A DNA stretch of 64,000 nucleotides, taken from positions 832,001 through 896,000 of the forward strand of contig NZ_CDME01000011.1 of the NCBI RefSeq assembly GCF_000826545.1. Direction: 5' to 3'. This document shows positions 17,040-27,105 of this stretch, one piece after another; the stretch's first letter is position 1, and the number at the start of each line of letters is the position of its first letter. The notes beneath the pieces are model-generated. The model was given only the letters and a program-made list of their open reading frames with translations. It had not been told where the DNA came from and did not search any database. Both the position numbers and the translations under genes were made by a program. This DNA is from Kibdelosporangium sp. MJ126-NF4 (lineage in GTDB: Bacteria > Actinomycetota > Actinomycetes > Mycobacteriales > Pseudonocardiaceae).

Positions 17040-18179
17040 ATGTCGACACCAACAGTGAACCCATCGCACGCCGATGTCGAGGATGACGGCTACAAGCCGG
17101 GACTCGAAGGCGTCATCGCGTTTCGGACGGAGATCGCCGAGCCCGACCGGGACGGCGGTGCGTTGCGCTACCGGGGCGTGGACATCGAGGACCTGGTCGG
17201 CCGCGTGACCTTCGGAAACGTGTGGGCACTGCTGGTCGACGGCCGGTTCGGCCCCGGCCTGCCACCCGCCGAGCCGTTCCCGATCCCGGTGCACACCGGT
17301 GACGTCCGGGTCGACGTGCAGGCGGCGCTGGCGATGCTCGCGCCGATCTGGGGATTCCAGCCGCTGCTGGACATCACGGACCTCGAAGCACGGGCACAGC
17401 TGGCCCGCGCCTCGGTGATGGCACTGTCCTATGTGGCCCAGTCGGCCAGGGGCATCGGCCACCCGGCGGTCCCGGAAAGCCGGATAAACGAATGCCGAAC
17501 AATCACCGAACGTTTCATGACCCGGTGGCGCGGCGAGCCGGATCCCGCACACACCAAGGCAATCGACGCGTACTGGGTGTCCGCGGCCGAGCACGGGATG
17601 AACGCGTCGACATTCACCGCGCGCGTGATCGCGTCGACCGGCGCGGACGTGGCAGCGGCACTGTCGGGCGGAATCGGCGCGATGTCCGGGCCGTTGCACG
17701 GCGGTGCCCCCGCCCGCGTCCTGCCGATGATCGAAGCCGTCGAGCGGGACGGGGACGCGCAGGGATACGTGAAAGGCGTGCTGGACCGCGGCGAGCGCCT
17801 GATGGGCTTCGGACACAGGGTTTACCGGGCGGAGGACCCGCGTGCCCGCGTGTTGCGCCGGACCTGCCGGGAGCTGGGCGCTTCGCGATACGAGGCCGCG
17901 GCGGCGCTGGAGCAGGCGGCGTTGGCGGAGTTGCGGGAACGCAGGCCGGACCGGGCGATCGAGACGAACGTGGAGTTCTGGGCCGCGGTGATCCTGGACT
18001 TCGCCGAGGTCCCGCCGCACATGATGCCGTCGATGTTCACGTGTGCACGGACGGCGGGGTGGTGTGCGCACGTGCTGGAGCAGAAGCGGACCGGCAGGCT
18101 GATCCGGCCGTCGGCCCGGTACACGGGACCGGACGCGCGCAAGCCCGAAGAAGTAGAAGGCTGGGAGAGCATCAACTAG
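17040..18179 (+). CDS. Citrate synthase 2 (citrate/2-methylcitrate synthase family)
   Basis: 379 residues from the ATG at 17040, chosen because GGAAAGG lies upstream and the N-terminus then matches the short actinobacterial form (YKPGLEGVIAFRTEIAEPD). Condenses acetyl-CoA (or propionyl-CoA) with oxaloacetate. Visible: RYRGVDIEDLV, EHGMNASTFTARVIAST with the oxaloacetate-binding His, GALSGPLHGGA-like GIGAMSGPLHGGAP, and GFGHRVYRAEDPR with the catalytic His. Actinobacteria usually carry this as a second gene beside the main citrate synthase. A terminator follows 16 bases after the stop. Confidence 0.9.
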   Translation: MSTPTVNPSHADVEDDGYKPGLEGVIAFRTEIAEPDRDGGALRYRGVDIEDLVGRVTFGNVWALLVDGRFGPGLPPAEPFPIPVHTGDVRVDVQAALAMLAPIWGFQPLLDITDLEARAQLARASVMALSYVAQSARGIGHPAVPESRINECRTITERFMTRWRGEPDPAHTKAIDAYWVSAAEHGMNASTFTARVIASTGADVAAALSGGIGAMSGPLHGGAPARVLPMIEAVERDGDAQGYVKGVLDRGERLMGFGHRVYRAEDPRARVLRRTCRELGASRYEAAAALEQAALAELRERRPDRAIETNVEFWAAVILDFAEVPPHMMPSMFTCARTAGWCAHVLEQKRTGRLIRPSARYTGPDARKPEEVEGWESIN

Positions 18180-18195
18180 CCAGCGCCCGAACCTG

Positions 18196-18221
18196 TGCCC
18201 CCGACCTGGCGGTCGGGGGCA
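18196..18221 (+). terminator. Hairpin terminator after citrate synthase
   Basis: TGCCCCCGAC (18196-18205), six-base loop, GTCGGGGGCA (18212-18221), followed by TTCTGGTGT. Perfect 10-bp stem placed directly behind the stop codon. Confidence 0.75.
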
Positions 18222-18276
18222 TTCTGGTGTGTCACGACCGGCTCAGCACTGCCCGCGTCGCACTGACCACTCTCTC

Positions 18277-18314
18277 GTGAACATTTCTGTACAGTTGTGA
18301 ACAGAGCTGTTCAC
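18277..18314 (+). promoter_or_regulatory. Operator with three GTGAACA half-sites upstream of the P450
   Basis: GTGAACA at 18277-18283 and again at 18297-18303 (20 bp apart, two helical turns), plus the inverted TGTTCAC at 18308-18314, giving GTGAACA-N4-TGTTCAC. CTGTACAG lies between. The array ends 16 bp before the GTG start, over the expected promoter. The regulator is not encoded next door. Confidence 0.5.
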
Positions 18315-18330
18315 CAACGGGAGGGTAACA

Positions 18331-19569
18331 GTGTTGTCTTTCAGTGAGGTTCGAACCATCGCGGGCTCACTCGCCATACGCGGCACGACCCGCGTGCTCG
18401 CCGAGGCGGGTGACCTGGTCTGTGCGCTGGAAAGCCCACGCCACCAAGAGGATCCCTATCCGCTGTACGAGCGCATCCGGGCCAGGGGTCCTGTCTACAG
18501 GGGGCCTTCCGGTACCTATGCGCTCACCTCGCACGCCCACTGCTCCAGCGCTCTCCGCGATCCGCGGATGGGGGTGCGCACGACGACTGGGCGGCTGTTC
18601 GGGGAGGCCACCAACGCGCTCGCGGACACGTTCGTGTCCGTGGACGAGCCTGACCACGGGCGGCTGCGGAAACTTGCCGCTCCTGCCTTCCGGCCCAGGC
18701 TCATGCGGCAGATGCGGACCGGCGTCGAGGCCACCACCCATCGCCTGCTCGATCAACTGGGGGACGAGTTCGACCTGATGCGGGACTTCGCCGCGCCGCT
18801 GCCCATCTCGGTGATCAGCGACCTGCTTGGCGTTCCCCCTGCCGACCGGACGCGGTTCGCGCACTACGGCCAGATCGTCGGCCGGGCGTTCGACGGGCTC
18901 GGCAACCCCGCGCAGCTGCGGGAGTACACGGCCGCTGTGGCCGATCTGCAGGAGCTGTTCACGCGGCTGATGGCCGAACGGCGTGCCGATCCCGGCGAGG
19001 ACGTGATCAGCCTGCTCGTCGCCGCCGAGACCGACGAGAAGATGACCGCCGACGAGCTGATCGCCACGTGCCGTCTGCTGCTGATCGCTGGGTTCGAGAC
19101 CACCGTCAACCTGATCGGCAACGCGGCTGTCCTCTTCGACAGGCACCCCGACCAGTGGGAGTTGCTGAGGCAGCAGCCGGATCTGGCTCCCGGCGCGGTC
19201 GAGGAGGTGCTGCGGTTCGAGTCCCCGCTGCCGCTGATCTACCGCCATCCGCACGAGCCGTTCGAGATCGGCGGCCACACGATCCCGGTGAACCGGGGCG
19301 TCGTGTTCATCACCGCCGCCGCCAACCGCGACCCCCAGGTGTTTCCCGACCCGCACCGGTTCGACATCACCCGGCCCGAGGCCGTCGAGCACCTGGCGTT
19401 CGGCGGCGGCGCGCACTACTGCCTCGGCGCCCCGCTGTCCCGTCTGGAAGGTGATGTCGCGTTCCGGGCGCTGGCCGAGCGGTTCCCGAAGCTCCGCCTC
19501 GCGGGCGAGCCGGTCCGCCGCAAGTCCGTCATCGTCCGCGGCTACCTGCGGGTTCCCGTGGCCGCGTAG
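18331..19569 (+). CDS. Cytochrome P450
   Basis: 412 residues from GTG 18331, preceded by GGGAGGG. Soluble bacterial P450 (CYP107/CYP105-like general organisation). I-helix oxygen-binding motif AGFETT at 253-258, ExxR as EVLR at 292-295, and heme loop FGGGAHYCLG at 357-366 with Cys364 as thiolate ligand. No membrane anchor, no ferredoxin or reductase gene beside it, so electrons come from elsewhere. It is not in a recognisable biosynthetic cluster; the substrate is unknown. A multi-half-site operator lies upstream (18277-18314), suggesting inducible expression. Confidence 0.93.
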   Translation: MLSFSEVRTIAGSLAIRGTTRVLAEAGDLVCALESPRHQEDPYPLYERIRARGPVYRGPSGTYALTSHAHCSSALRDPRMGVRTTTGRLFGEATNALADTFVSVDEPDHGRLRKLAAPAFRPRLMRQMRTGVEATTHRLLDQLGDEFDLMRDFAAPLPISVISDLLGVPPADRTRFAHYGQIVGRAFDGLGNPAQLREYTAAVADLQELFTRLMAERRADPGEDVISLLVAAETDEKMTADELIATCRLLLIAGFETTVNLIGNAAVLFDRHPDQWELLRQQPDLAPGAVEEVLRFESPLPLIYRHPHEPFEIGGHTIPVNRGVVFITAAANRDPQVFPDPHRFDITRPEAVEHLAFGGGAHYCLGAPLSRLEGDVAFRALAERFPKLRLAGEPVRRKSVIVRGYLRVPVAA

Positions 19570-19706
19570 CCGCGAGATCGAACAGCATCGACAGTGGCCG
19601 ACCAGCAGCGCAGGGAGATGTCGAAAAAGTTTGAAGTCGGATGTCGACAGCGCGGCCTCCCGTTCGACGCGTTGGCGAGACAGTCAGAAGACGCGGAGGA
19701 GTGAAC

Positions 19707-20306
19707 GTGACCAAGGTGATCGCCGACATCTCGATGTCGCTGGACGGATACGTCACCGCGGGTGGTGTGGATCTGGAGCACGGCCTCGGCGTCGACGGCG
19801 AGGCGATTCACGGCTGGGTGCTGGAGGAGCCCCGGTCCCCTGTCGACGACGCGATACTGGCGGACAGCTTCGAGAGGACCGGCGCTGTGGTGTTGGGACG
19901 GCGGCTGTTCGACATCGTGGACGGCCCGAAGGGCTGGGGCGAGGACATGGGGTACGGACATGACCAAGATCAGTCCTTTGCGCCGCCGTGCTATGTCGTC
20001 ACTCATCAACCGCCCGCCCAGGTGCGGCTGGTGTCCAGGTTCCGGTTCGTGACCGAGGGAGTGGCGGCCGCCGTCGACCAGGCCCGGGTGGCCGCGGGTG
20101 ACAAGGACGTCGTCGTCATGGGCGGTGCGAACGTCATCGACCAGAGCCTCGCGGCGGGATTGGTCGACGAGCTCCGTATTCACCTGTCGCCGGTGGTGAT
20201 CGGCGGCGGAACTCGGCTGTTCGACCTCGTCGGACGGACGACGCTGGTCCAGCGGGAGGTCATCGAGTCACCGCAGGCGACGCATCTCACCTACGAAGTC
20301 GTGTAG
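19707..20306 (+). CDS. Dihydrofolate reductase-like (RibD C-terminal domain) protein
   Basis: 199 residues from GTG 19707 with GGAGG 7 bases upstream; an in-frame GTG at 19701 sits too near the ribosome binding site. The fold (IADISMSLDGYV start, GRRLFDIVDG, CYVVTHQPP, KDVVVMGGANVIDQSLAAGLVDEL, HLSPVVIGGGTRLFD) is that of the RibD_C/DHFR-like reductases common in actinobacteria. These are NADPH-binding; physiological substrates are mostly unknown and this is not the housekeeping folA. Followed by a perfect 11-bp hairpin terminator. The 137-bp gap after the P450 holds nothing I can support. Confidence 0.82.
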   Translation: MTKVIADISMSLDGYVTAGGVDLEHGLGVDGEAIHGWVLEEPRSPVDDAILADSFERTGAVVLGRRLFDIVDGPKGWGEDMGYGHDQDQSFAPPCYVVTHQPPAQVRLVSRFRFVTEGVAAAVDQARVAAGDKDVVVMGGANVIDQSLAAGLVDELRIHLSPVVIGGGTRLFDLVGRTTLVQREVIESPQATHLTYEVV

Positions 20307-20308
20307 GG

Positions 20309-20338
20309 CCTCCTGTCCACCGTTCGATGGACAGGAGG
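20309..20338 (+). terminator. Hairpin terminator after the DHFR-like gene
   Basis: CCTCCTGTCCA (20309-20319), loop CCGTTCGA, TGGACAGGAGG (20328-20338). Perfect 11-bp stem beginning 3 bases after the stop codon. Confidence 0.75.
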
Positions 20339-20391
20339 ATTCAGTCCTGCGGTCGTCCCTGCTCGGGCCGTGTGCGGCGAGCATTGTGGAC

Positions 20392-21228
20392 ATGACGGCG
20401 ATACGAGTCCGGGGCCTGCGCAAGGCCTACCCGAAAGTCCAGGCGGTCGCCGGGGTCGACCTGGACATCGAACGCGGCGAGGTGTTCGCGTTGCTCGGCC
20501 CGAACGGGGCAGGCAAGACCACGACCGTGGAAATCCTTGAGGGGCACCGCAAACGCGATGAGGGCACGGTGTCCGTGCTCGGTGCGGACCCCGGTACCGC
20601 CGGGCGTGAGTGGCGGGCGCGGCTCGGCATGGTGCTGCAGACCGCCACCGACGCCGCCGAACTGTCCGTGCGGGAGACGATCCGGCACTTCGCGCGCTAC
20701 TACCCGCGTCCCCGCCAGCCCGAGGAGGTGATCGAACTCTGTGGCCTGAAAGAGAAAGCGGGCGCACGGGTGAAAGGGCTCTCCGGCGGGCAGCGCAGGC
20801 GGCTCGATGTCGCGCTCGGCATCATCGGCACGCCTGAGCTGCTGTTCCTCGACGAACCGACCACCGGCTTCGATCCCGAGGCACGCAGGCAGTTCTGGAG
20901 CCTGATCCAGAAGCTGGCCGCGGACGGCACCACGATCCTGTTGACCACGCACTACCTCGACGAGGCCGAGGCGTTGGCCGACCGGGTCGCGGTGATCGCG
21001 AGGGGCGAAGTCGTCGCCCATGGCACGCCCGGGGATCTGGGTGGACGTGCGCAGCGGGAAGCGACTGTGCGCTGGGTCGACCACAACGGCGAACAGTCGG
21101 TCCGCACGTCGACGCCCACGAAGATGATCGGTGAGCTCTCCCGTGGGGGTGGGGAGCTCACCGGTCTGACCGTCACCCGCCCGTCACTCGAAGACATCTA
21201 CCTCGACCTGGTCGGAGAAGCCCGATGA
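20392..21228 (+). CDS. ABC transporter ATP-binding protein (drug/antibiotic exporter type)
   Basis: 278 residues from ATG 20392 (GTG at 20386 is open too). Walker A GPNGAGKTT, signature LSGGQRRRLDVALG, Walker B LLFLDEPTTG, and the H-loop in LTTHYLDEAEAL. The C-terminal tail (THNGEQSVRTSTP-type, ending PSLEDIYLDLVGEAR) is typical of the DrrA/CcmA-like subfamily that energises two-component exporters. The stop overlaps the permease start (ATGA). Together with the permease and the downstream kinase/regulator it forms a four-gene unit with every junction overlapping, so the sensor probably controls, or senses flux through, this exporter. Confidence 0.9.
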   Translation: MTAIRVRGLRKAYPKVQAVAGVDLDIERGEVFALLGPNGAGKTTTVEILEGHRKRDEGTVSVLGADPGTAGREWRARLGMVLQTATDAAELSVRETIRHFARYYPRPRQPEEVIELCGLKEKAGARVKGLSGGQRRRLDVALGIIGTPELLFLDEPTTGFDPEARRQFWSLIQKLAADGTTILLTTHYLDEAEALADRVAVIARGEVVAHGTPGDLGGRAQREATVRWVDHNGEQSVRTSTPTKMIGELSRGGGELTGLTVTRPSLEDIYLDLVGEAR

Positions 21229-22040
21229 GCACCACCCTGCAGCTGCCCTCACCGCTGGCGATCGGGCTGGCCCGTGGCCTGACCGAGCTGAAGCTGTTCT
21301 TCCGCCAGAAGGAACAGGCGGTCTTCACGTTCCTGTTCCCGGCGGGCATCCTTGCCGTGCTCGGCTCGGTGTTCAGCCGGACCTACGAGGGCACCGGTGT
21401 CAGTTCGGCCCACGTGCTCACCGCGAGCATGGTCGGCGCGGGCATCATCGCGACGTCGTTCGTGAACCTGAGCATCAGTGTCGCGGCCGACCGGGATGAC
21501 GGCACGCTGTCGCGGCTGCGGGGCACGCCGATGCCCGCGGTGTCCTACTTCATCGGCAAGATCATCCTCGTGCTCGTCGCCAGCCTCGCGGAAACGGCGC
21601 TGGTGCTCGCCGTCGGCGTCGGGATGTTCGGCGTGGACCTGCCGACCGACCCAGTCAAGTGGCTGACGTTCGCGTGGGTGTTCGTGCTCGCCGTGGTCAG
21701 CTGTTCGTTGATCGGTATTTTCGCCTCGTCGCTGGCGAAGTCCGCGCAGAGCGCGTCGGCCGTGGCGCAACTGCCGTACATCGGCCTGCAGTTCGTCTCC
21801 GGCGTCTACATGAACCCGATCACCGCGCTGCCCGCGGGTATGGTCACGGTGGCCTCGTTCTTCCCGGTCAAGTGGGTGGCACAGGGCTTCCGGTCGGTGT
21901 TCCTGCCGGACAGCATGGCGAAGTACGAGATGGCGGGAACATGGGAACTGGGCAGGACCGCACTGGTTCTCGGCGCCTGGTGCGTCGTCGGGCTCGCACT
22001 GTGCCTGGTGACGTTCCGGTGGAGCGACCGGCGAAAGTGA
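21225..22040 (+). CDS. ABC-2 type transporter permease
   Basis: 271 residues with six hydrophobic segments and the ABC-2 membrane pattern (LKLFFRQKEQAVFTFLFPAG at the N-terminus, DRDDGTLSRLRGTPMP between helices 2 and 3, and a long LPYIGLQFVSGVYMNPI stretch). It pairs with the upstream ATPase as the exporter's membrane part. ATGA overlap upstream and GTGA overlap with the histidine kinase downstream. Substrate unknown. Confidence 0.88.
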   Translation: MSTTLQLPSPLAIGLARGLTELKLFFRQKEQAVFTFLFPAGILAVLGSVFSRTYEGTGVSSAHVLTASMVGAGIIATSFVNLSISVAADRDDGTLSRLRGTPMPAVSYFIGKIILVLVASLAETALVLAVGVGMFGVDLPTDPVKWLTFAWVFVLAVVSCSLIGIFASSLAKSAQSASAVAQLPYIGLQFVSGVYMNPITALPAGMVTVASFFPVKWVAQGFRSVFLPDSMAKYEMAGTWELGRTALVLGAWCVVGLALCLVTFRWSDRRK

Positions 22041-23200
22041 CCGACGCGGTCGAGCGCTACTTCTGGCTGTGGGACGCCTTCTTCGCGTTCGTCTACGCCA
22101 CGGTCGTCTTCCTGGCCGTTTTCATGGCCAAGGAGCCGACCACAGCGGCACGCGTGGGAGCGATCGCGCTGCTGACAGTGATCGCGGTCTGCTATGCCAC
22201 GTTCGGCAAGCGGTACATCATGGAGGAGCGGTTCGGCTGGCAGCTCAACGTGTTCGTGGGCGTCCTGTTCGTCTGCATCGCCGGGGCCGCGTACCTCGTC
22301 CCCTACTCGCAGTACGCGTTCTTCGGCGTGATCCCGCTGCTGTTCATGAGCCTGCAGCTGACCTTGGCGATCCTGACGGTCGCGGCGGCGATCGTCATGA
22401 CGACCCTGTTCGCCACGGCGAACGCCCCGGACCCGAACTGGTACAACAGCGTGGCGGCGATCGTCATCAGCGTGATCTTCTCGGTCAGCATCGGTGTCTG
22501 GATCGACAAGGTGATCAAGCAGAGCACCGAACGGGCCGAGTTGATCAAGAAGCTCGAGGATACCCAGGCCGAGGTGAGCAGGCTGTCGCACGAAACGGGC
22601 GTCGCCGGTGAGCGGGAGCGGTTGGCAGGCGAGATCCACGACACCCTCGCCCAGGGCTTCACCAGCATCATCACCCTGGTGCAGGCGGCGGAATCGGAAC
22701 TCGGCCGCGACGAACCCCAGGTGCGCAGGCACTTGGGGCTCGCACTGCGGACCGCTCGGGAGAACCTGGCGGAGTCCCGTGCGCTGGTGGCCGCGCTGGC
22801 ACCGGCGGAACTGACCGAGAGCTCGGTGCTGGACGCGATCCGGCGGCAGGCGGCCAGAATCGCCGAGGAGACCGGGATCGCGGCCGAGGTCGTCGTGCAG
22901 GGCGCCCGGCGGCCGTTGCCGACGAGCATCGACGTGGTGCTGCTGCGCACAGTTCAGGAATCGCTGTCCAACGTGCGCAAGCACGCACACGCCAGCTCTG
23001 TCGAGATTGTACTGTCCTATCAGGATGAATCGGTCGTCGTACTCGTGTCCGACGACGGCGACGGCTTCGACCCGGACGCGCCGACCAGCGGGTTCGGCCT
23101 GCGCGGGATGCGGTCGCGGATCGAGCAGGTCGGCGGCTCGGTGTCGGTGACCAGTGCGCCGGGGTCGGGCACCACGGTCGAACTGGAGGTCTGCACGTGA
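22037..23200 (+). CDS. Sensor histidine kinase, NarL/LiaS-type
   Basis: 387 residues from GTG 22037, which overlaps the permease stop; the frame is open far upstream but only as a shadow of the permease. Five to six hydrophobic segments in residues 10-155 with almost no extracytoplasmic domain (intramembrane-sensing style), a short coiled coil (IKKLEDTQAEVSRLSHE), then a HisKA_3 dimerisation domain with the phospho-acceptor His in LAGEIHDTLAQGFTSI, and an HATPase domain (VQESLSNVRKHAHA N-box, DDGDGFDP and GFGLRGMRSR G-boxes). Phosphorylates the next gene's product. The operon layout suggests it senses the exporter's substrate or envelope stress. Confidence 0.9.
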   Translation: MTDAVERYFWLWDAFFAFVYATVVFLAVFMAKEPTTAARVGAIALLTVIAVCYATFGKRYIMEERFGWQLNVFVGVLFVCIAGAAYLVPYSQYAFFGVIPLLFMSLQLTLAILTVAAAIVMTTLFATANAPDPNWYNSVAAIVISVIFSVSIGVWIDKVIKQSTERAELIKKLEDTQAEVSRLSHETGVAGERERLAGEIHDTLAQGFTSIITLVQAAESELGRDEPQVRRHLGLALRTARENLAESRALVAALAPAELTESSVLDAIRRQAARIAEETGIAAEVVVQGARRPLPTSIDVVLLRTVQESLSNVRKHAHASSVEIVLSYQDESVVVLVSDDGDGFDPDAPTSGFGLRGMRSRIEQVGGSVSVTSAPGSGTTVELEVCT

Positions 23201-23814
23201 TCAGGGTGATCCTCGTCGACGACCATCCCGTTGTGCGGGAAGGGTTGCGCGGCATGCTGGAGGCGGAGCCCGACCTGACGGTGGTCGGCGAGGCCGGATC
23301 GGGCGAGGAAGCCGTCGCGCTGGCCGCGTCCGCCCGTCCGGACGTGATCCTGATGGACCTGCGGATGCCGGGGCTCGACGGCGCGGGCGCCACCGAGAAG
23401 ATCATGTCCGCCGGGACCGGCAGCCGGGTCATCGTGCTCACCACGTACGAGACCGACGCGGACATCCTGCGGGCCGTCGAGGCGGGCGCGACCGGGTACC
23501 TGCTCAAGGACGCCTCCCGCGCCGAACTGGCCGGGGCGATCAGAGCCGCGACCCGCGGCGAAACCGTTCTGGCACCGTCGGTCGCCGGACGGCTCATGCG
23601 ACGGATCCGTCAACCCGCGCAACAGACACTGACCGCGCGGGAGATCCAGGTGCTCCGGCTGGTCGCGAAAGGACAGACGAACGCCGAGATCGGTGCGTCG
23701 CTGCACATCAGCGAGACCACCGTGAAAACGCACCTGCTGCGCGTGTTCAACAAGCTCGGCGTCTCCGACCGAACCGCGGCCGTCACCACAGCGATGGAAC
23801 AAGGTGCCCTGTAA
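23197..23814 (+). CDS. Response regulator, NarL/FixJ (LuxR) family
   Basis: 205 residues. Receiver domain at about 1-118 with the acidic pair in LVDDHP, phospho-Asp in DVILMDLRMPG and the switch Thr/Lys in VLTTYE and YLLKDAS; then a LuxR-type helix-turn-helix at about 143-200 (LTAREIQVLRLVAKGQTNAEI, HISETTVKTHLLRVFNKLGV). GTG start overlaps the kinase stop. Likely activates the exporter operon. The 48-bp hairpin terminator follows 3 bases after the stop, convergent with serC. Confidence 0.92.
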   Translation: MIRVILVDDHPVVREGLRGMLEAEPDLTVVGEAGSGEEAVALAASARPDVILMDLRMPGLDGAGATEKIMSAGTGSRVIVLTTYETDADILRAVEAGATGYLLKDASRAELAGAIRAATRGETVLAPSVAGRLMRRIRQPAQQTLTAREIQVLRLVAKGQTNAEIGASLHISETTVKTHLLRVFNKLGVSDRTAAVTTAMEQGAL

Positions 23815-23816
23815 AA

Positions 23817-23864
23817 CCTCGTGAGTGTTTCGACCGGTTAGAACCGGCCGAAACACTCACGAGG
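23817..23864. terminator. 48-bp palindromic terminator, copy 2
   Basis: Same hairpin as at 10591-10638, here between convergent genes (response regulator and serC). Arms start CCTCGTGAGTGTTTCGACC; one mismatch in the stem. Followed by GGGGTTTC on the plus strand and AAAAC-side T-run on the minus strand, so it can act in both directions. Confidence 0.88.
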
Positions 23865-23869
23865 GGTTT

Positions 23870-25024
<1,155 letters not shown>

Positions 25025-25102
25025 TCATCTGGATCGAAACGAACTGCGGCGGTACCGGCGCCGTTGCCGGGAGGTAACCAGGCTGTCATCTTGTCACGCG
25101 CC

Positions 25103-26461
25103 TCACCGACGCGTACCCCACCCGTGAGGGTCGACACCTCCGGGGATCGGCCCGGCCGGGTCGTACGGCCTGCGGGTGAAAATGAACGTCGCCAGGTCCA
25201 AATGGGACACCCCGCCGTCCGAATCCCGGGTTACCTTGAGGGTTTCCCCAGCGTAGTACGCGTCGATGCCGGTCCACGTGCCGTCACCGGCCGGGCGGAA
25301 GCGGGAGGCACGCCCGGCGCCCTGGATCGGCACCAGTTCGAGCCACGCCTGGTCGAGCAGGCGCAACTGGTACACCGCCGGGCCCCAGTACCACACGCCG
25401 GTGAGGTCCAGCAGATCCTGGTTCACGGTGCTGGCCGGTGCCCATTCGGCGGGCAGCAGCGGCTCGTGCTCGTCCGCGATTTTCATCAGATCGTATGAAA
25501 GTCCGACGACGCCGACACCGGCCGTGCAGTTGGCCAGGACGAGCGCGCCCGTGCCGCTGCCGGTGTCGGTCAGCGCGCACGCGAGGAAGCCGGGCATCGA
25601 GCCGGTGTGCCCGGCCATCCTGCGCCCGGAGTCACGGGCGATCTGCAGGCCGAGGCCGAAGCCCATCAGCCAGTTGTCCCCGTCGTCCACCATCGCGGGT
25701 GCGCGCATCTCGGCCACGGTGTCAGGGTGCAGCACGTCGCCGGTGTCTCCGGCGATCAGCCGCAACCAGCGCGACAGGTCGTTAAGTGTCGACCAGAGTT
25801 GCCCGGCCGGTGCCATCGCGCCCGCGTCCGGTGTCGGCTCGGGCAGCAGCACGTCGGCGTGCGGGTGCACCGCCCAGCCCAACGCGTTCGGGGCCTGCGG
25901 GTGCGGGGTCGTGCGGGTCATCTCCAGCGGCGCGAGCAGCTCCGCGCGGACCGCGTCGAGCCAGCTCATCCCCCGGTGGCGGGCCACGAGCTCGCCGAGC
26001 ACGCCGAAGCCGACGTTGGAGTAGTGCAGCTTGCTCCCGGCGCGCAACACCACCGTCTCGGGGCCGAGACTGGCGTGCAGTGCCGCCCAGTCCGCCCCCG
26101 GGGAGCGCTCCCACCACTTGCCCGGCGACTCCGACGTCAGGCCGGACGTGTGCGAAAGCAGCTGCGCGATCGTGCGGTCACCGACGACTGTGCCCGGCAC
26201 GTGCTTGTCCAGCGAGTCGTTGAGGTCTAGTTTTCCCTCGTCACGCAGGCGCATGACGAGCATGGCGATGAACGTCTTGGTGATCGACCCGATCCGGTAC
26301 TGGGTGTCCGGGCCGGGCAGCTCGCCGTCGACCCGGCCGCGTGCGCCGGACCACACCAGGCCGTCCGCACGCACCACCGCGGCGACCAGAGACGGGGCAC
26401 GACACGTGGCCTGCTCGTGCGCGACGCGGCGAAGCAGGGCCAGCTCAGTGGTAGGCAGCAT
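25103..26461 (-). CDS. Serine beta-lactamase-like hydrolase (class C/PBP4 fold)
   Basis: 452 residues from ATG 26461; TTG 26491 and GTG 26482 are alternatives. Penicillin-recognising fold: SITK (Ser59, Lys62) as the nucleophile motif, YSN (147-149) as the second motif, and GHTGSMPGFLA-like HTGS in place of the KTG motif. A C-terminal beta-rich domain (about residues 345-450, LTGVWYWGPAVYQLRLLDQAWLELVP) follows. No signal peptide is visible, so it is probably cytoplasmic; families of this type include esterases and D-aminopeptidases as well as lactamases. Start and substrate are uncertain. Divergent from the next gene. Confidence 0.82.
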   Translation of the reverse strand: MLPTTELALLRRVAHEQATCRAPSLVAAVVRADGLVWSGARGRVDGELPGPDTQYRIGSITKTFIAMLVMRLRDEGKLDLNDSLDKHVPGTVVGDRTIAQLLSHTSGLTSESPGKWWERSPGADWAALHASLGPETVVLRAGSKLHYSNVGFGVLGELVARHRGMSWLDAVRAELLAPLEMTRTTPHPQAPNALGWAVHPHADVLLPEPTPDAGAMAPAGQLWSTLNDLSRWLRLIAGDTGDVLHPDTVAEMRAPAMVDDGDNWLMGFGLGLQIARDSGRRMAGHTGSMPGFLACALTDTGSGTGALVLANCTAGVGVVGLSYDLMKIADEHEPLLPAEWAPASTVNQDLLDLTGVWYWGPAVYQLRLLDQAWLELVPIQGAGRASRFRPAGDGTWTGIDAYYAGETLKVTRDSDGGVSHLDLATFIFTRRPYDPAGPIPGGVDPHGWGTRR

Positions 26462-26538
26462 GTCGTGATTCTCGCTTGTCACGCCCGTCAACGGCCCACA
26501 CCTAGGGCATCAACACGGTCTATGGGGAGACTATCCGG

Positions 26539-27105
26539 ATGAAGTGGACACGCGCATACCAGCACGTCGAAGCGCTGGCTGAGGCCTGCGACAAGGCAAG
26601 GACACTGCCGTTTCCGGTGATCCGGCTGTGGGTTTTCGGCCCGTTTGTGGAATCTCGCGCGGATCTGGACACGGTGGACGTGGCACTGGAGGTCGACCTG
26701 CCGGAGATCCCGTGGCTCTCGACACCGTCGGGCGCGTCGCACTGGGCCAACGCGACCCGGCTGTCACGCAACCCGTTCACGCCGGTGTGGCGATCGGCCG
26801 GAATACCGGTCTGGAACCACACCGTGGTCCGGCCGGTGCAGGTGTGGAGCGGGGACCATGGCGTGACCGCCACCGCGCTCGCCGCCATCCGGGACGGCGA
26901 GGCAGGAACCGTCCAGCAGGCCGCGCCCAGTCCCGAGGAGTCGGCCGCTCAGCTCGACGTGGAGCTCGCGATCAGCCTGGCCGCGCTGCGCTCACACACG
27001 GCGATCTACGAGGAGAAACGCTGGGCACCGGGCAAGCTGGAGCCGGTCGCGGACGCCTTGTGGTCGGTGACCAGGGGCTACCTGGACCTGCTGGACGCTC
27101 TCTAA
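26539..27105 (+). CDS. Conserved actinobacterial hypothetical protein
   Basis: 188 residues from an ATG preceded by GGGGAG. No membrane segment, signal or cofactor motif. The composition (VIRLWVFGPFVESRADLDTVDVALEVDLP near the N-terminus, HWANATRLSRNPFTPVWRSAG in the middle, SHTAIYEEKRWAPGKLEPVADAL near the end) suggests a compact globular domain that I recognise only as a recurring hypothetical of related genomes. Convergent with, and overlapping by 4 bases, the short gene on the minus strand. No function assigned. Confidence 0.7.
   Translation: MKWTRAYQHVEALAEACDKARTLPFPVIRLWVFGPFVESRADLDTVDVALEVDLPEIPWLSTPSGASHWANATRLSRNPFTPVWRSAGIPVWNHTVVRPVQVWSGDHGVTATALAAIRDGEAGTVQQAAPSPEESAAQLDVELAISLAALRSHTAIYEEKRWAPGKLEPVADALWSVTRGYLDLLDAL

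Noticed and set aside
18331..20306. P450 and DHFR-like reductase as a secondary metabolite cluster
   Set aside because: No core biosynthetic gene, carrier protein or transporter in the interval; the two genes have separate control elements, and the reductase has its own terminator.
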